64,000 nucleotides of DNA from Paenibacillus tarimensis (GCF_021532315.1 NZ_JAKGAO010000004.1:124001-188000), one strand, 5' to 3'; shown: positions 18,594 to 26,680, counted from the stretch's first letter. Notes: a model not told the origin generated them from the letters alone. A program made the numbers and translations.

Positions 18594-20642
18594 ATGGATA
18601 TGAATGCGTATTTGTCCATGTTTATTGATGAGTCCAACGATCATCTTCAATCACTCAATGAAAATCTATTGAAGCTGGAAAGTTCTCCAGATGATATCAG
18701 TATTGTTCAGATCATCTTCCGGTCGGCTCACACACTGAAAGGTATGTCAGCTACGATGGGGTTTGAGGACCTAGCTGCCTTGACTCACGAGATGGAAAAT
18801 GTTCTGGACCTGGTTCGCAACAATAAGCTCAAAATGGATGAATTTATTTTTGATACGTTGTTTAAAGGTTTGGATGCTCTGGATGCAATGGTTCAGGATG
18901 TAGTTGGCGGGGGCACTGGAAAAGCGGATGTTTCGGCAATCGTGACGAATCTTAAAGCTATTGTCAATCCGGATTATAAAGCCCAGGGCGCGCCAAAAGG
19001 GCAAACGGAAGCGAGCCCTGAGAAGTCGGGCGGGGAAGCGGCAGCGGAAATTGAACTTGATCAATTTCAAATATCCGTATTGAAGCAGTCCATAGAAACC
19101 GGACACCAGGTTTTCCACATTCAAGTAACAGTACAGGAAACCTGTGTACTTAAAGCAGTTCGTGCCTATATGGTATTTGAGCTTCTTGAGCAGAGCGGGG
19201 AAGTCGTGAAATCCGAACCGTCTGTCCAGGATATCGAGCAGGAGAAATTTGATCGTTCCTTCTCGGTTTATCTTATCACCCAGCAATCTGCCGAAGATTT
19301 GAAGGCGCGGATCGAGAATATTTCGGAAATCGAGTCGGCCCAAGTAACGGTTATGGACGAAGAATCCATCGCGATGCTGTCCAAGCCGTCAAGACCAGAG
19401 GCGGCAGCTGTAAAGCCAGAGGCACAGAAGGAGAAAGCTGAAGTCAAGCCGGCTGCCGGAGCACCTGCTGCAGCAGGCGGTGGAGCAGCAGTTACCAAAA
19501 CCATTCGTGTCGACATCGACCGCCTCGACGTCCTGATGAACCTGTTCAGCGAGCTGCTGATTGACCGTGTTCGGCTTGAGCAGCTGGCAAGCGAAATCAA
19601 GCGCGGTGACCTGACGGAGACGGTTGAGCATATGGCAAGAGTCAGCGGAGACTTGCAGAACATCGTTCTAAAGCTTCGGATGGTGCCTGTAGAGTCGGTG
19701 TTCAACCGCTTCCCGCGGATGGTACGTGACCTGGCTAAGACGCTTGATAAGAAAATCGATCTGGTTATCTCGGGTGCAGACACCGAGCTTGACAGAACTG
19801 TTATTGATGAGATCGGCGACCCGCTGGTCCATTTGCTCCGGAACTCGCTTGACCACGGCATTGAGTCCGTTGAAAGACGGGTGGAGGCAGGTAAGCCAGA
19901 GACGGGAACGGTCAATCTTCGCGCCTTCCATAGCGGCAATAATGTCTTCATTGAAATTGAAGATGACGGTGCGGGCATCAATCGTGAGCGCGTACTCAGC
20001 ATTGCGGTGAAGAACGGTGTTATTACAGCCGAGCAGGGCGCCGGAATGACAGATGAGGAAGTATATATGCTCCTCTTCGCACCGGGCTTTAGTACGGCGG
20101 ACAAGATTTCGGATATTTCGGGGCGTGGCGTTGGACTTGATGTCGTGAAATCCAAGATTAACTCACTTGGCGGTGCTGTGAGCGTCAAGTCTCAGCTTGG
20201 CAAAGGAACGATCTTCTCCATCCAGCTACCGCTTACGCTGTCAATAATTTCGGCGATGCTGATCAAGCTGGGTAGTGAAAAGTATGCAATTCCACTGTCT
20301 TCCATTATGGAGACGTCCATCGTTCGCCGGGATCAGGTACATCATATTCACGGGAATAGCATGATTGAGTTTAGAGGGGCAATTATCCCTGTTGTATCAC
20401 TCAGCAAGCTGCTGGAATCACCAGATTTCGATGAGCTTACCGAAAATGAAACCGAGGTTGTCATTATCCGCAAGGGTGAGAAATGGGCGGCCGTCATGGT
20501 GGATGAATTTATCGGACAAAGTGACATCGTACTGAAGCCGCTTGGAAAATATTTGTCGAATACTGCTGTCGTTTCAGGTGCTACTATTCTAGGAGACGGT
20601 CAGGTAGCGTTAATTATCGATCCGAATGCACTGATTAAGTAA
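18594..20642 (+). CDS. cheA: Chemotaxis histidine kinase CheA
   Basis: Receptor-coupled kinase that phosphorylates CheY and CheB. Domains in order are HPt with H46 in SAHTLKGMS, a CheY/CheB-binding P2-type region (about 155-265), an Ala/Lys/Pro linker, dimerisation helices (about 305-360), the ATPase domain with HLLRNSLDHGIE (N box), DDGAGI (G1) and GRGVGLDVV (G2), and the CheW-like P5 domain. I start at ATG 18594 (MDMNAYL), 8 bases after AGGAGGTG; the ATG at 18588 is too close to it. Length is 682 residues. Confidence 0.96.
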   Translation: MDMNAYLSMFIDESNDHLQSLNENLLKLESSPDDISIVQIIFRSAHTLKGMSATMGFEDLAALTHEMENVLDLVRNNKLKMDEFIFDTLFKGLDALDAMVQDVVGGGTGKADVSAIVTNLKAIVNPDYKAQGAPKGQTEASPEKSGGEAAAEIELDQFQISVLKQSIETGHQVFHIQVTVQETCVLKAVRAYMVFELLEQSGEVVKSEPSVQDIEQEKFDRSFSVYLITQQSAEDLKARIENISEIESAQVTVMDEESIAMLSKPSRPEAAAVKPEAQKEKAEVKPAAGAPAAAGGGAAVTKTIRVDIDRLDVLMNLFSELLIDRVRLEQLASEIKRGDLTETVEHMARVSGDLQNIVLKLRMVPVESVFNRFPRMVRDLAKTLDKKIDLVISGADTELDRTVIDEIGDPLVHLLRNSLDHGIESVERRVEAGKPETGTVNLRAFHSGNNVFIEIEDDGAGINRERVLSIAVKNGVITAEQGAGMTDEEVYMLLFAPGFSTADKISDISGRGVGLDVVKSKINSLGGAVSVKSQLGKGTIFSIQLPLTLSIISAMLIKLGSEKYAIPLSSIMETSIVRRDQVHHIHGNSMIEFRGAIIPVVSLSKLLESPDFDELTENETEVVIIRKGEKWAAVMVDEFIGQSDIVLKPLGKYLSNTAVVSGATILGDGQVALIIDPNALIK

Positions 20643-20678
20643 AGGTTTTCCTTACAAGAACTTAAGGAGGTTTATCCC

Positions 20679-21140
20679 ATGGGTGAGGAATTAAAGGTTA
20701 TTGTATTTGGTCTTGCAAGCGAGTATTACGGCGTTGAAGTTGACAAGGTACGGACAATTGAGCGGATGATGCCGATTACCCGCGTTCCGAAGACTCCAGC
20801 ATTTATTAAAGGGGTTATTAATCTGCGAGGCGTGGTTATCCCGGTGATCGATTTGCGCGGCCGCTTCGATATGGAGCAGGCGGAGGCTACGGAAAACTCA
20901 CGGGTTATTATCGTAGCCGTGAATGATATTGAAGTAGGCTTTATCGTCGATTCCGCCAACGATGTCATTGACATCGACTCGGACGCAATCGATTCGCCGC
21001 CCGAAGTGATTGGCGGCATCAGAGCGAAATATTTGCGCGGCGTAGCTAAGCTGAACGATGGAAGGCTGCTCGTTATGCTTAACTTGGCCGAGGTACTGAA
21101 TAAAGAAGAGATCGTCCAGATCGAACAGTTCGAGGACTAG
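20679..21140 (+). CDS. cheW: Chemotaxis coupling protein CheW
   Basis: Adaptor of 153 residues linking CheA to chemoreceptors. It is a single CheW domain: VIVFGLASEYYGVEVDKVRTI, a PITRVPKTPAFIKGVINLRG core and VIPVIDLRGRF. AAGGAGG lies 8 bases before the ATG. Its order after cheA and before cheC is the Bacillus arrangement. Confidence 0.96.
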   Translation: MGEELKVIVFGLASEYYGVEVDKVRTIERMMPITRVPKTPAFIKGVINLRGVVIPVIDLRGRFDMEQAEATENSRVIIVAVNDIEVGFIVDSANDVIDIDSDAIDSPPEVIGGIRAKYLRGVAKLNDGRLLVMLNLAEVLNKEEIVQIEQFED

Positions 21141-21143
21141 GTT

Positions 21144-21764
21144 TTGAAGCCGGTCAATGAATTTTCCCATTTCAAGATGGACGTCTTAAAAGAGGTCGGG
21201 AATATTGGGGCAGGTAACGCGGCCACTGCCCTCTCCCGTCTGTTGGACAAGCCGGTTGATATGGGCGTCCCAACGGTTGCTCTCGTCCCGTTCGAAGAAA
21301 TTGCCGAACGGGTCGGCGGCTCCGAGCAAATCGTCGTCGCTGTATTCTTGCGCGTTGAAGGTGATGCGCCCGGAAACATGTTTTTCATTATCCAGGAAGA
21401 ATCGGCGAAGAGGCTGCTCAGTAATCTCTTATCGATAGAACTGGATAGCGGAATGCCATATTCCGAGATGGAATTCTCGGCACTGAGCGAAATCGGCAAT
21501 ATTCTGGCAGGCTCTTACTTATCCTCGCTGGCTGATTTCACAAAGCTCTCCATGGCACCTACCGTTCCTTCGCTGGCTGTTGATATGGCCGGAGCTATTC
21601 TGAGCTACGGTTTGCTGCAGTTTGGAACGATGGGTGATGATGCCCTTCTCATTGAAACTTCCTTTTTGGAGGATAAAGAAGAGGTGGAAGGCCACTTCTT
21701 TTTGATACCCGATCCGGAATCATTTGAGAAAATCTTCGTTGCACTGGGAGTGCCGACTGAATGA
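21144..21764 (+). CDS. cheC: CheY-P phosphatase CheC
   Basis: Phosphatase that adjusts CheY-P levels during adaptation and forms a complex with CheD. Both catalytic helices are intact: EVGNIGAGNAATALS near residues 13-27 and EIGNILAGSYLSSLA near 115-130, each with the Glu and Asn used for hydrolysis. The start is TTG, three bases after the cheW stop; the ribosome site is only GAGG. Length is 206 residues and the end overlaps cheD by 4 bases. Confidence 0.94.
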   Translation: MKPVNEFSHFKMDVLKEVGNIGAGNAATALSRLLDKPVDMGVPTVALVPFEEIAERVGGSEQIVVAVFLRVEGDAPGNMFFIIQEESAKRLLSNLLSIELDSGMPYSEMEFSALSEIGNILAGSYLSSLADFTKLSMAPTVPSLAVDMAGAILSYGLLQFGTMGDDALLIETSFLEDKEEVEGHFFLIPDPESFEKIFVALGVPTE

Positions 21765-22249
21765 AACAACAAATCAAAGTAGGAATGGCCGATCTGAACA
21801 TAGCTGCCGAAGGAGAAGTACTCAAAACGACAGGTCTTGGTTCCTGCGTTGGTTTGACGCTTTATGATTCAACCGCTAAGGTAGCGGGAATGGCCCATAT
21901 TATGCTGCCTTCGTCCGAGATAGCGAGAGAAGAGAACTTTAATAAGGCCAAATATGCCGATACGGCACTCCCGATGCTAATTGAAAACATGCTGAAGCTA
22001 GGCGCCTCTATCGGCAGAATGACTGCTAAGATAGCCGGCGGGGCTCAGATGTTTATGTTTGCAGGACAGCAGGATTCAATGCGGATCGGCCCACGGAATG
22101 TGGAAGCCTGCAAGACGCTGCTTGGCGGGTATTCAATTCGGCTGGCGGCAGAGGATACAGGGGCCAACTATGGCCGTACGATTGAGCTGGACAGTGCGAA
22201 CGGAATCTTGCTAATCCGGAGTGTCCAGCATGGTGTAAAGGAGCTGTAG
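21761..22249 (+). CDS. cheD: Chemoreceptor glutamine deamidase CheD
   Basis: Deamidase acting on receptor glutamines and partner of CheC. The catalytic Cys lies in LGSCVGLTLYD (about residue 31) and the catalytic His in GMAHIMLPSS (about 48), with the conserved KIAGGAQMF block after them. Length is 162 residues. It is translationally coupled to cheC. Confidence 0.95.
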   Translation: MKQQIKVGMADLNIAAEGEVLKTTGLGSCVGLTLYDSTAKVAGMAHIMLPSSEIAREENFNKAKYADTALPMLIENMLKLGASIGRMTAKIAGGAQMFMFAGQQDSMRIGPRNVEACKTLLGGYSIRLAAEDTGANYGRTIELDSANGILLIRSVQHGVKEL

Positions 22250-22250
22250 C

Positions 22251-22676
22251 ATGCTGGGGTCAGTGCGCTGGAATCTTGTAATTGGCGGTATCGGAATGCT
22301 TCTGACATTCCTGGTCTCGCTCGAAAAGAATGGATTTGCCATTTCGTCATTACGCGGGCTGTATGCGTTCATCGCCCTTTTTCTGATCGGCTTCTTATTT
22401 CGAGCGGTTTTGTCCCTAATCGTAGTCGGTTCTCCTGCACGTGCGACGGAGACTTCGTCAGCAGGGCTGGGCGGACAAGTGGATGCTGTTACTCCTGATG
22501 AAGGAGAAGACCTGAACGAACTGCTCAAATCTCAGCTGGAAGGCAGTTTGGAGCCGGATGGAAGCGAAGAGAATGCTTTCAAGCCAATTGAGCCTAAACG
22601 GCTTGTTTCGACACAGAACAAAAATCCGGAAGAATTGGCGAAGGCTCTTCGCCATCTATCAGAAGAAGGGAAATGA
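22251..22676 (+). CDS. Uncharacterised two-helix membrane protein between cheD and sigD
   Basis: I do not recognise this 141-residue protein. It has two hydrophobic helices at about residues 9-24 (LVIGGIGMLLTFLVS) and 38-60 (YAFIALFLIGFLFRAVLSLIVV), then a hydrophilic, acidic cytoplasmic tail with a short helix (EDLNELLKSQL) and a basic C-terminus (LAKALRHLSEEGK). The ATG is one base after the cheD stop, so it is very probably translated with cheD. Coding character matches its neighbours. B. subtilis goes straight from cheD to sigD, so this is an insertion relative to that order. A role in motility is suggested only by location. Confidence 0.75.
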   Translation: MLGSVRWNLVIGGIGMLLTFLVSLEKNGFAISSLRGLYAFIALFLIGFLFRAVLSLIVVGSPARATETSSAGLGGQVDAVTPDEGEDLNELLKSQLEGSLEPDGSEENAFKPIEPKRLVSTQNKNPEELAKALRHLSEEGK

Positions 22677-22695
22677 CCGAACGGATGAAGGGTAT

Positions 22696-22753
22696 GCTTT
22701 CCTTAAGCAAAACGGGAATCATCCTGACATGATCGGTTTTCCTTAAGGAAAGC
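22696..22753 (+). repeat. Large inverted repeat immediately upstream of sigD
   Basis: A perfect 12-bp inverted repeat (GCTTTCCTTAAG at 22696-22707 and CTTAAGGAAAGC at 22742-22753) encloses an imperfect inner stem (AAAAC with GTTTT, ATCAT with ATGAT, loop CCTGAC). The whole could fold into a 58-nt hairpin ending just before the sigD ribosome site GGGAGGG. The 3' arm is also part of the palindrome TTTCCTTAAGGAAA. No U-run follows, so simple termination is unlikely. Confidence 0.6.
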
Positions 22754-22770
22754 TTTGGGAGGGTGAGACG

Positions 22771-23559
22771 ATGATAATGGAACCAAAAGCGCCTCATTTG
22801 TCCAACATCGAGTTGTGGCAGAAATGGAAGGAAGATAAGGATATACAGGCGAAGAAGCAGCTCATCGAGCACTACCTGCCGCTTGTTGACTATGTTACAA
22901 ACCGGATGGCTATCGGCTTGCCCAAAAATGTATCACGAGATGACCTGGCAAGCAACGGAGTTATGGGTTTGATCGATGCCATAGAGAAGTTTGATTATCA
23001 GCGGGGCTTGCAGTTTGAAACCTATGCCTCGTGGCGTATCCGCGGAGCGATGATTGATGGATTGAGACAAGGAGACTGGGTGCCAAGATCGGTTCGCGAG
23101 AAAGCGAAACGCATTGAAGAAGCGTATCAGCACCTGGAGCAGGAATATCTTAGAAGTGTATCAGACAAGGAAATCAGCAGTTTCCTGAATGTAAGCGAGC
23201 GTGAATTCCAAACGATGCTGCAGGATATTGCGGTTACGACAGTTTGTTCGCTGGAAGATCCGATCCGCGAGGAAGAGTCGGAAACACGGCTGTCCATGCT
23301 GATTGATGAGAAGGCGAAGAACCCTGATTATAAGGTGCAGGAGTTTTTCTTGAAGGAAACGCTTGTTAAGGGCATAGAGCGGCTGACCGAAAAAGAACGT
23401 ATTGTGGTTTCCCTCTTCTACTATGAGGAGCTATCACTCAGCGAAATCGCCGAGGTGATGCAGCTTTCGCCTTCACGTATTTCACAGCTGCACTCCAAGG
23501 CTATTCTCCGGTTAAGGGGCGCCCTGGACAAGCAGAAAAATCAGCTGATGCAGCATTAA
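22771..23559 (+). CDS. sigD: Flagellar/motility RNA polymerase sigma factor SigD (FliA family)
   Basis: Sigma factor for late flagellar, chemotaxis and autolysin genes. Region 2 is visible around HYLPLVDYVTNRMAIGLP and FDYQRGLQFETYASWRIRGAMIDGLR. Region 3 follows, and region 4 holds the helix-turn-helix with LTEKERIVVSLFYYEELSLS and MQLSPSRISQLHSKAILRLR. Length is 262 residues (254 in B. subtilis). The ATG follows GGGAGGG by 7 bases, and a large hairpin lies directly upstream, which may affect its expression. Confidence 0.95.
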   Translation: MIMEPKAPHLSNIELWQKWKEDKDIQAKKQLIEHYLPLVDYVTNRMAIGLPKNVSRDDLASNGVMGLIDAIEKFDYQRGLQFETYASWRIRGAMIDGLRQGDWVPRSVREKAKRIEEAYQHLEQEYLRSVSDKEISSFLNVSEREFQTMLQDIAVTTVCSLEDPIREEESETRLSMLIDEKAKNPDYKVQEFFLKETLVKGIERLTEKERIVVSLFYYEELSLSEIAEVMQLSPSRISQLHSKAILRLRGALDKQKNQLMQH

Positions 23560-23576
23560 TATTAAGGAGGGGTTCG

Positions 23577-24983
23577 ATGTCGAATCCGGTAGCGTTAAAT
23601 ACGTTTATCGGAGTCCGCCTGGCAGCAGACAGCATGAGTGCAGTACTTACATTCAAGAAAACCGACGGACTTGGCGATATTACAGTAGAAGAGCTTAGGG
23701 AACTGCTTCATAACGATGGAATTGTATTCGGTCTCAAAGAAGATACTCTGGCGGCTATAGCGGCTAATCCCAAGGCTTTTTATAATAGTGAGACGGTAGT
23801 GGCAGCCGGCATACCAGCCGTGGACGGGCAGGACGGCCAAATAAACTTTGTTTACCGGATGGACAGTGACAGCCGAAAGCCCGCCGAGCTTGATGATGGA
23901 ACGGTTGATTTTAAAGAGATAACACAGCTTAACAATGTCCAGAGGGGGCAGCTGATCGCAGAGCGGCTGCCGGCTGTTGAAGGAATGCCGGGCAAAGCGG
24001 TTACCGGTGAAGTTATTAATGGAAGAAGCGGCAAGGAAGCAAGATTCAAGGTGGGCAAAAATGTTGTGCTGAACCCAGAGCAAACGGCTCTATACGCAGC
24101 TATTGACGGCATGATTACTAAGACGGACCGTGATAAAATCAATGTGTTTCCGGTATACGAGGTTAATGGTGACGTTGACTATAACATCGGCAACATTGAT
24201 TTCGTTGGAACCGTCGTCATACGCGGCAATGTCCTTACCGGGTTCCGTGTCAGAGCCGCGGGCGATATTCGGGTCATCGGCGGGGTGGAAGGCGCTGAAC
24301 TCGAGAGCGACGGCTCCATCGAAATAACCGGAGGAATAGTTGCAGGCAATAAAGGCCTAGTCAAAGCGGGTAAGAATGTTAAGAGCTCGTTCATCCAAGA
24401 CGGAAATGTGGTAGCGGGTGAAGATGTGCTGGTTTCCCAGTCCATCATGCATTCACAAGTAAGGGCTGGCCGCAACGTGATATGCTCGGGTGCCAAGGGA
24501 CTGCTGGTAGGCGGAATAGTCCAGGCTGGAGAGAGGGTTACAGCCAGAACGGTTGGGAACACAATGTCCACAGCGACAACGATAGAGGTGGGCGTGCTTC
24601 CTGAACTTAGAGAAGAGCTAGCCGAGCTGCGCCAGCAGACGCGATCCATGATGGACAACCTGGATAAGACGGAGAAGGCGCTCGTGCTGCTCGATCAGAT
24701 GGCTGCTGCGGGACAGCTGTCACCGGATAAAATGGCTCTAAGAGTGAAGCTTAACGCCACGAAGCGCCAGACGAGTCAGGAGATGAAGGATGGCCGGGAA
24801 CGCATCCTTGAAATCGAGAAGACCTTAGAGGATACGGACCGTGCACGTGTGGAAGTATTGAACACGGTATACGGGGGAACGAAGGTCGTTATCGGGCGAT
24901 ACACCCGTTTTGTAAAGGATGCGGCGCAGCGTGTGTACTTCCATTACTCCGAAGGGGACGTCTTGATGTCGGCAATCTACTGA
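23577..24983 (+). CDS. FapA/DUF342-family protein in the fla/che operon
   Basis: A 468-residue protein of the FapA (DUF342) family. The N-terminal part (about 1-165) has the family's YRMDSDSRKPAELDDGTVDF and a VQRGQLIAERLPAVEGMPGKAV block. The centre is a run of short beta-repeats (VVIRGNVLTGFRVRAAGDI, GGVEGAELESDG and so on) that should form a beta-helix resembling the bactofilin/MinC C-terminal fold. The C-terminus has a coiled coil at about 335-430. Family members are widespread but poorly understood, with proposed roles in cell envelope or polymer assembly. It starts 17 bases after sigD with AAGGAGGGG, so it is presumably co-transcribed. Confidence 0.85.
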   Translation: MSNPVALNTFIGVRLAADSMSAVLTFKKTDGLGDITVEELRELLHNDGIVFGLKEDTLAAIAANPKAFYNSETVVAAGIPAVDGQDGQINFVYRMDSDSRKPAELDDGTVDFKEITQLNNVQRGQLIAERLPAVEGMPGKAVTGEVINGRSGKEARFKVGKNVVLNPEQTALYAAIDGMITKTDRDKINVFPVYEVNGDVDYNIGNIDFVGTVVIRGNVLTGFRVRAAGDIRVIGGVEGAELESDGSIEITGGIVAGNKGLVKAGKNVKSSFIQDGNVVAGEDVLVSQSIMHSQVRAGRNVICSGAKGLLVGGIVQAGERVTARTVGNTMSTATTIEVGVLPELREELAELRQQTRSMMDNLDKTEKALVLLDQMAAAGQLSPDKMALRVKLNATKRQTSQEMKDGRERILEIEKTLEDTDRARVEVLNTVYGGTKVVIGRYTRFVKDAAQRVYFHYSEGDVLMSAIY

Positions 24984-25014
24984 CAAGGCCGCTTCGGGTG
25001 AAGGGGATGATCAG

Positions 25015-25332
25015 ATGACCTTTAAATCCATCGATCTTCAGATGTCGATTCCGCGAACGCAGGAGGCTAGCGGATATCATGGCCAGCAGCTGCAGCGTTC
25101 AGCCAATGAGCAGGCTATGCTGGCTGGGGATTCCCACAAGCAGGCTGTGAAGGAAAGACAGATGAGCACAGGGATTGAAGAGACAAGCGGACAGACGATC
25201 CGGGACAGGGAACCGGGGAAGCAAGGCGGCGGTCAGTCCAAGGAGCGCCGGAAGGATACGAAGGCTGGCGCGGAGGCCGCCCCGGCTAAGGAGCATCCTT
25301 ACAAAGGAAAGCATATTGATATTTCTTTTTGA
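25015..25332 (+). CDS. Uncharacterised small hydrophilic protein of the fla/che operon
   Basis: I cannot name this 105-residue protein. It has no membrane helix and is rich in Gln, Lys, Glu and Gly. A short ordered-looking N-terminus (FKSIDLQMSIPRTQEAS) and the C-terminus HPYKGKHIDISF look like conserved anchors around a disordered, very polar centre (about 40-90). Similar short proteins with an N-terminal IPRT-like motif and a C-terminal G-x-x-IDI motif occur near sigD in other Firmicute motility operons, from memory only. AAGGGG lies before the ATG, and the next gene starts nearby. Confidence 0.65.
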   Translation: MTFKSIDLQMSIPRTQEASGYHGQQLQRSANEQAMLAGDSHKQAVKERQMSTGIEETSGQTIRDREPGKQGGGQSKERRKDTKAGAEAAPAKEHPYKGKHIDISF

Positions 25333-25367
25333 TTTACACAAATACTAAAAGAATGCGGGTGATGGCT

Positions 25368-25925
25368 ATGTCCCCTTGGCAGCTGGTAGTCCTGTTAGGC
25401 GCATTCGCCATCGTATGCGCAATGGTAATACCTCGCAAGAAAGCAGAAGCCGGAAGTAATTCAGATGATACGGTTGAGCAGATGCAAACTGCGCTGGAGC
25501 ATTTCATGGAACAGATGGAATCAGACAGCAGGGGTATGGTTGAAACCATAGCCAAGGCGCGCAATGAGCAGCGGGAAGACAGCCGTATCCAGGAACAACG
25601 TATTGCTGTACTTGAGCAGCGCTGTGCAGAGCTGGAGCATAAGCTTGCTGGCCTTCAGGAATCAGCTAAGCAAGCAGTGAAAGAATCAGTGCAGCCTCTT
25701 CCTCCAGCGGAAGCTATACAAGAGAAGGCAGTGGAAGAGACGACCGAGGAACTGACAGATGAACTGGAGCATAACCAGCCCATCAGGGAGCGTTACGCCG
25801 AGGTGTTTGACCTGTATGGTGAGGGTAAATCCGTGGAATGGATCGCCAAGAAGATGGCGATGAACAAGGGTGAGGTCATGCTGATTCTTCAGTTGGCCAA
25901 GCAGGAGGAGGAGCGGCGTGTTTAG
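25368..25925 (+). CDS. Membrane-anchored coiled-coil protein, SwrB-like
   Basis: Bitopic protein of about 185 residues with one N-terminal helix (WQLVVLLGAFAIVCAMVIP), a long coiled coil (about 25-115) and a small C-terminal helical domain (YGEGKSVEWIAKKMAMNKGEVMLILQLAKQ) that resembles the end of B. subtilis SwrB (YlxL). SwrB activates the export apparatus and lies at the same place after sigD, so a similar role is a fair inference. The exact start is uncertain. ATG 25368 has GGGTG 6 bases upstream; ATG 25353, ATG 25362 and TTG 25329 are in frame. It overlaps the next gene by 8 bases. Confidence 0.75.
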   Translation: MSPWQLVVLLGAFAIVCAMVIPRKKAEAGSNSDDTVEQMQTALEHFMEQMESDSRGMVETIAKARNEQREDSRIQEQRIAVLEQRCAELEHKLAGLQESAKQAVKESVQPLPPAEAIQEKAVEETTEELTDELEHNQPIRERYAEVFDLYGEGKSVEWIAKKMAMNKGEVMLILQLAKQEEERRV

Positions 25926-26496
25926 AAACCGGACGTTCCTTTTTGGCTTAGGAATCGGGATCATTGCCGGTGCCCTCCTGTTGCAGCTGATGATGGTCTC
26001 AGAGCAGCAGGCGGGCAGGGCCCAGCTGGGTCCCGATGACTTGTACACACAGGAGCAGGTGGATGAGCTGCTCGCAGAGAGAGAGCGGCAGCTTCGCAAC
26101 GAGCTGCAGGATCCCGCCGCCAAAGAAGTAGATCAAGCTGAAAGCAACACCAATACGGAAGAGGCTCCACTGTCAGGTGAGAAAGCCAAAGCATCTTCTC
26201 AGCCGCAAGAAGAAGAGAAAGCGCCTGCTGGGAGTGCCGGTATATCAGAGAGTCCAGCGGCCGAGCCTGAGACCATGACGGTGTCCATGCTCCCAGTACG
26301 GATTAAGAGCGGGATGAATCTGACCCAGATTGCCTCGCTGCTCAAATCCAAGGGTGTAATTGCCGACGAAAAGGTATTTCTGACGATTATGGCTGATTAC
26401 AGCAGCAAGATTGTCGCAGGCTTCTACTATTTCGACGGCGAGCTTACCTATGCAGATGTTAAAAAAATAATTACGAGCCCGCCATTTGCAACTTAA
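25918..26496 (+). CDS. Short YceG/MltG-like membrane protein lacking a catalytic domain
   Basis: A 192-residue protein starting with GTG behind GGAGGAG. An N-terminal membrane helix (LFGLGIGIIAGALLLQLMM) is followed by an acidic, low-complexity stretch to about residue 120, then a domain resembling the LysM-like N-terminal part of MltG (VRIKSGMNLTQIASLLKSKG, then IVAGFYYFDGELTYADVKKIIT). The catalytic domain of MltG endolytic transglycosylases, with its conserved Glu, is absent because the protein ends there. It is the last gene before the operon terminator, whose loop contains its stop codon. Function unknown; peptidoglycan association is possible. Confidence 0.75.
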   Translation: MFRNRTFLFGLGIGIIAGALLLQLMMVSEQQAGRAQLGPDDLYTQEQVDELLAERERQLRNELQDPAAKEVDQAESNTNTEEAPLSGEKAKASSQPQEEEKAPAGSAGISESPAAEPETMTVSMLPVRIKSGMNLTQIASLLKSKGVIADEKVFLTIMADYSSKIVAGFYYFDGELTYADVKKIITSPPFAT

Positions 26497-26510
26497 GATG
26501 GGGGCTTTTT
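26476..26510 (+). terminator. Rho-independent terminator ending the fla/che operon
   Basis: A 9-bp stem with one bulged G (AGCCC-G-CCAT against ATGG-GGGCT) and a 12-base loop is followed by TTTTT. The 5' arm lies in the last codons of the upstream gene, and its TAA stop is in the loop. Confidence 0.8.
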
Positions 26511-26526
26511 AACCATTTAAAGGCAG

Positions 26527-26555
26527 TTGCAAGGCTAATGTGAATATGTTATAGT
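26527..26555 (+). promoter_or_regulatory. Sigma-A promoter of rpsB
   Basis: TTGCAA (26527-26532), a 17-base spacer and TATAGT (26550-26555), with TG at the extended -10 position (26547-26548). It lies just after the upstream terminator and about 125 bases before rpsB, leaving a leader of about 120 nt with a small GTGTT/AACAC hairpin at its start. Confidence 0.8.
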
Positions 26556-26680
26556 AATTGACGGTGTTAAAAACACACGGCTGTCAATTTCGTCAAGGGT
26601 GCTTGCATGATTGCGCGAGTCTTGCCGAAAGATGCGACAGGCGGAGGTAAACAAAAACCATACTAGGAGGTGTTGTGGAG

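Noticed and set aside
19268-20188. A 306-codon - strand open frame opposite cheA
   Set aside because: The translation is Ser/Thr/Arg-rich nonsense opposite conserved kinase motifs, with no initiation signal.
21936-21962. GCCGATAC in cheD as a sigma-D -10 element
   Set aside because: The TAAA-type -35 is not found 15 or so bases upstream, and the sequence is inside a coding region.
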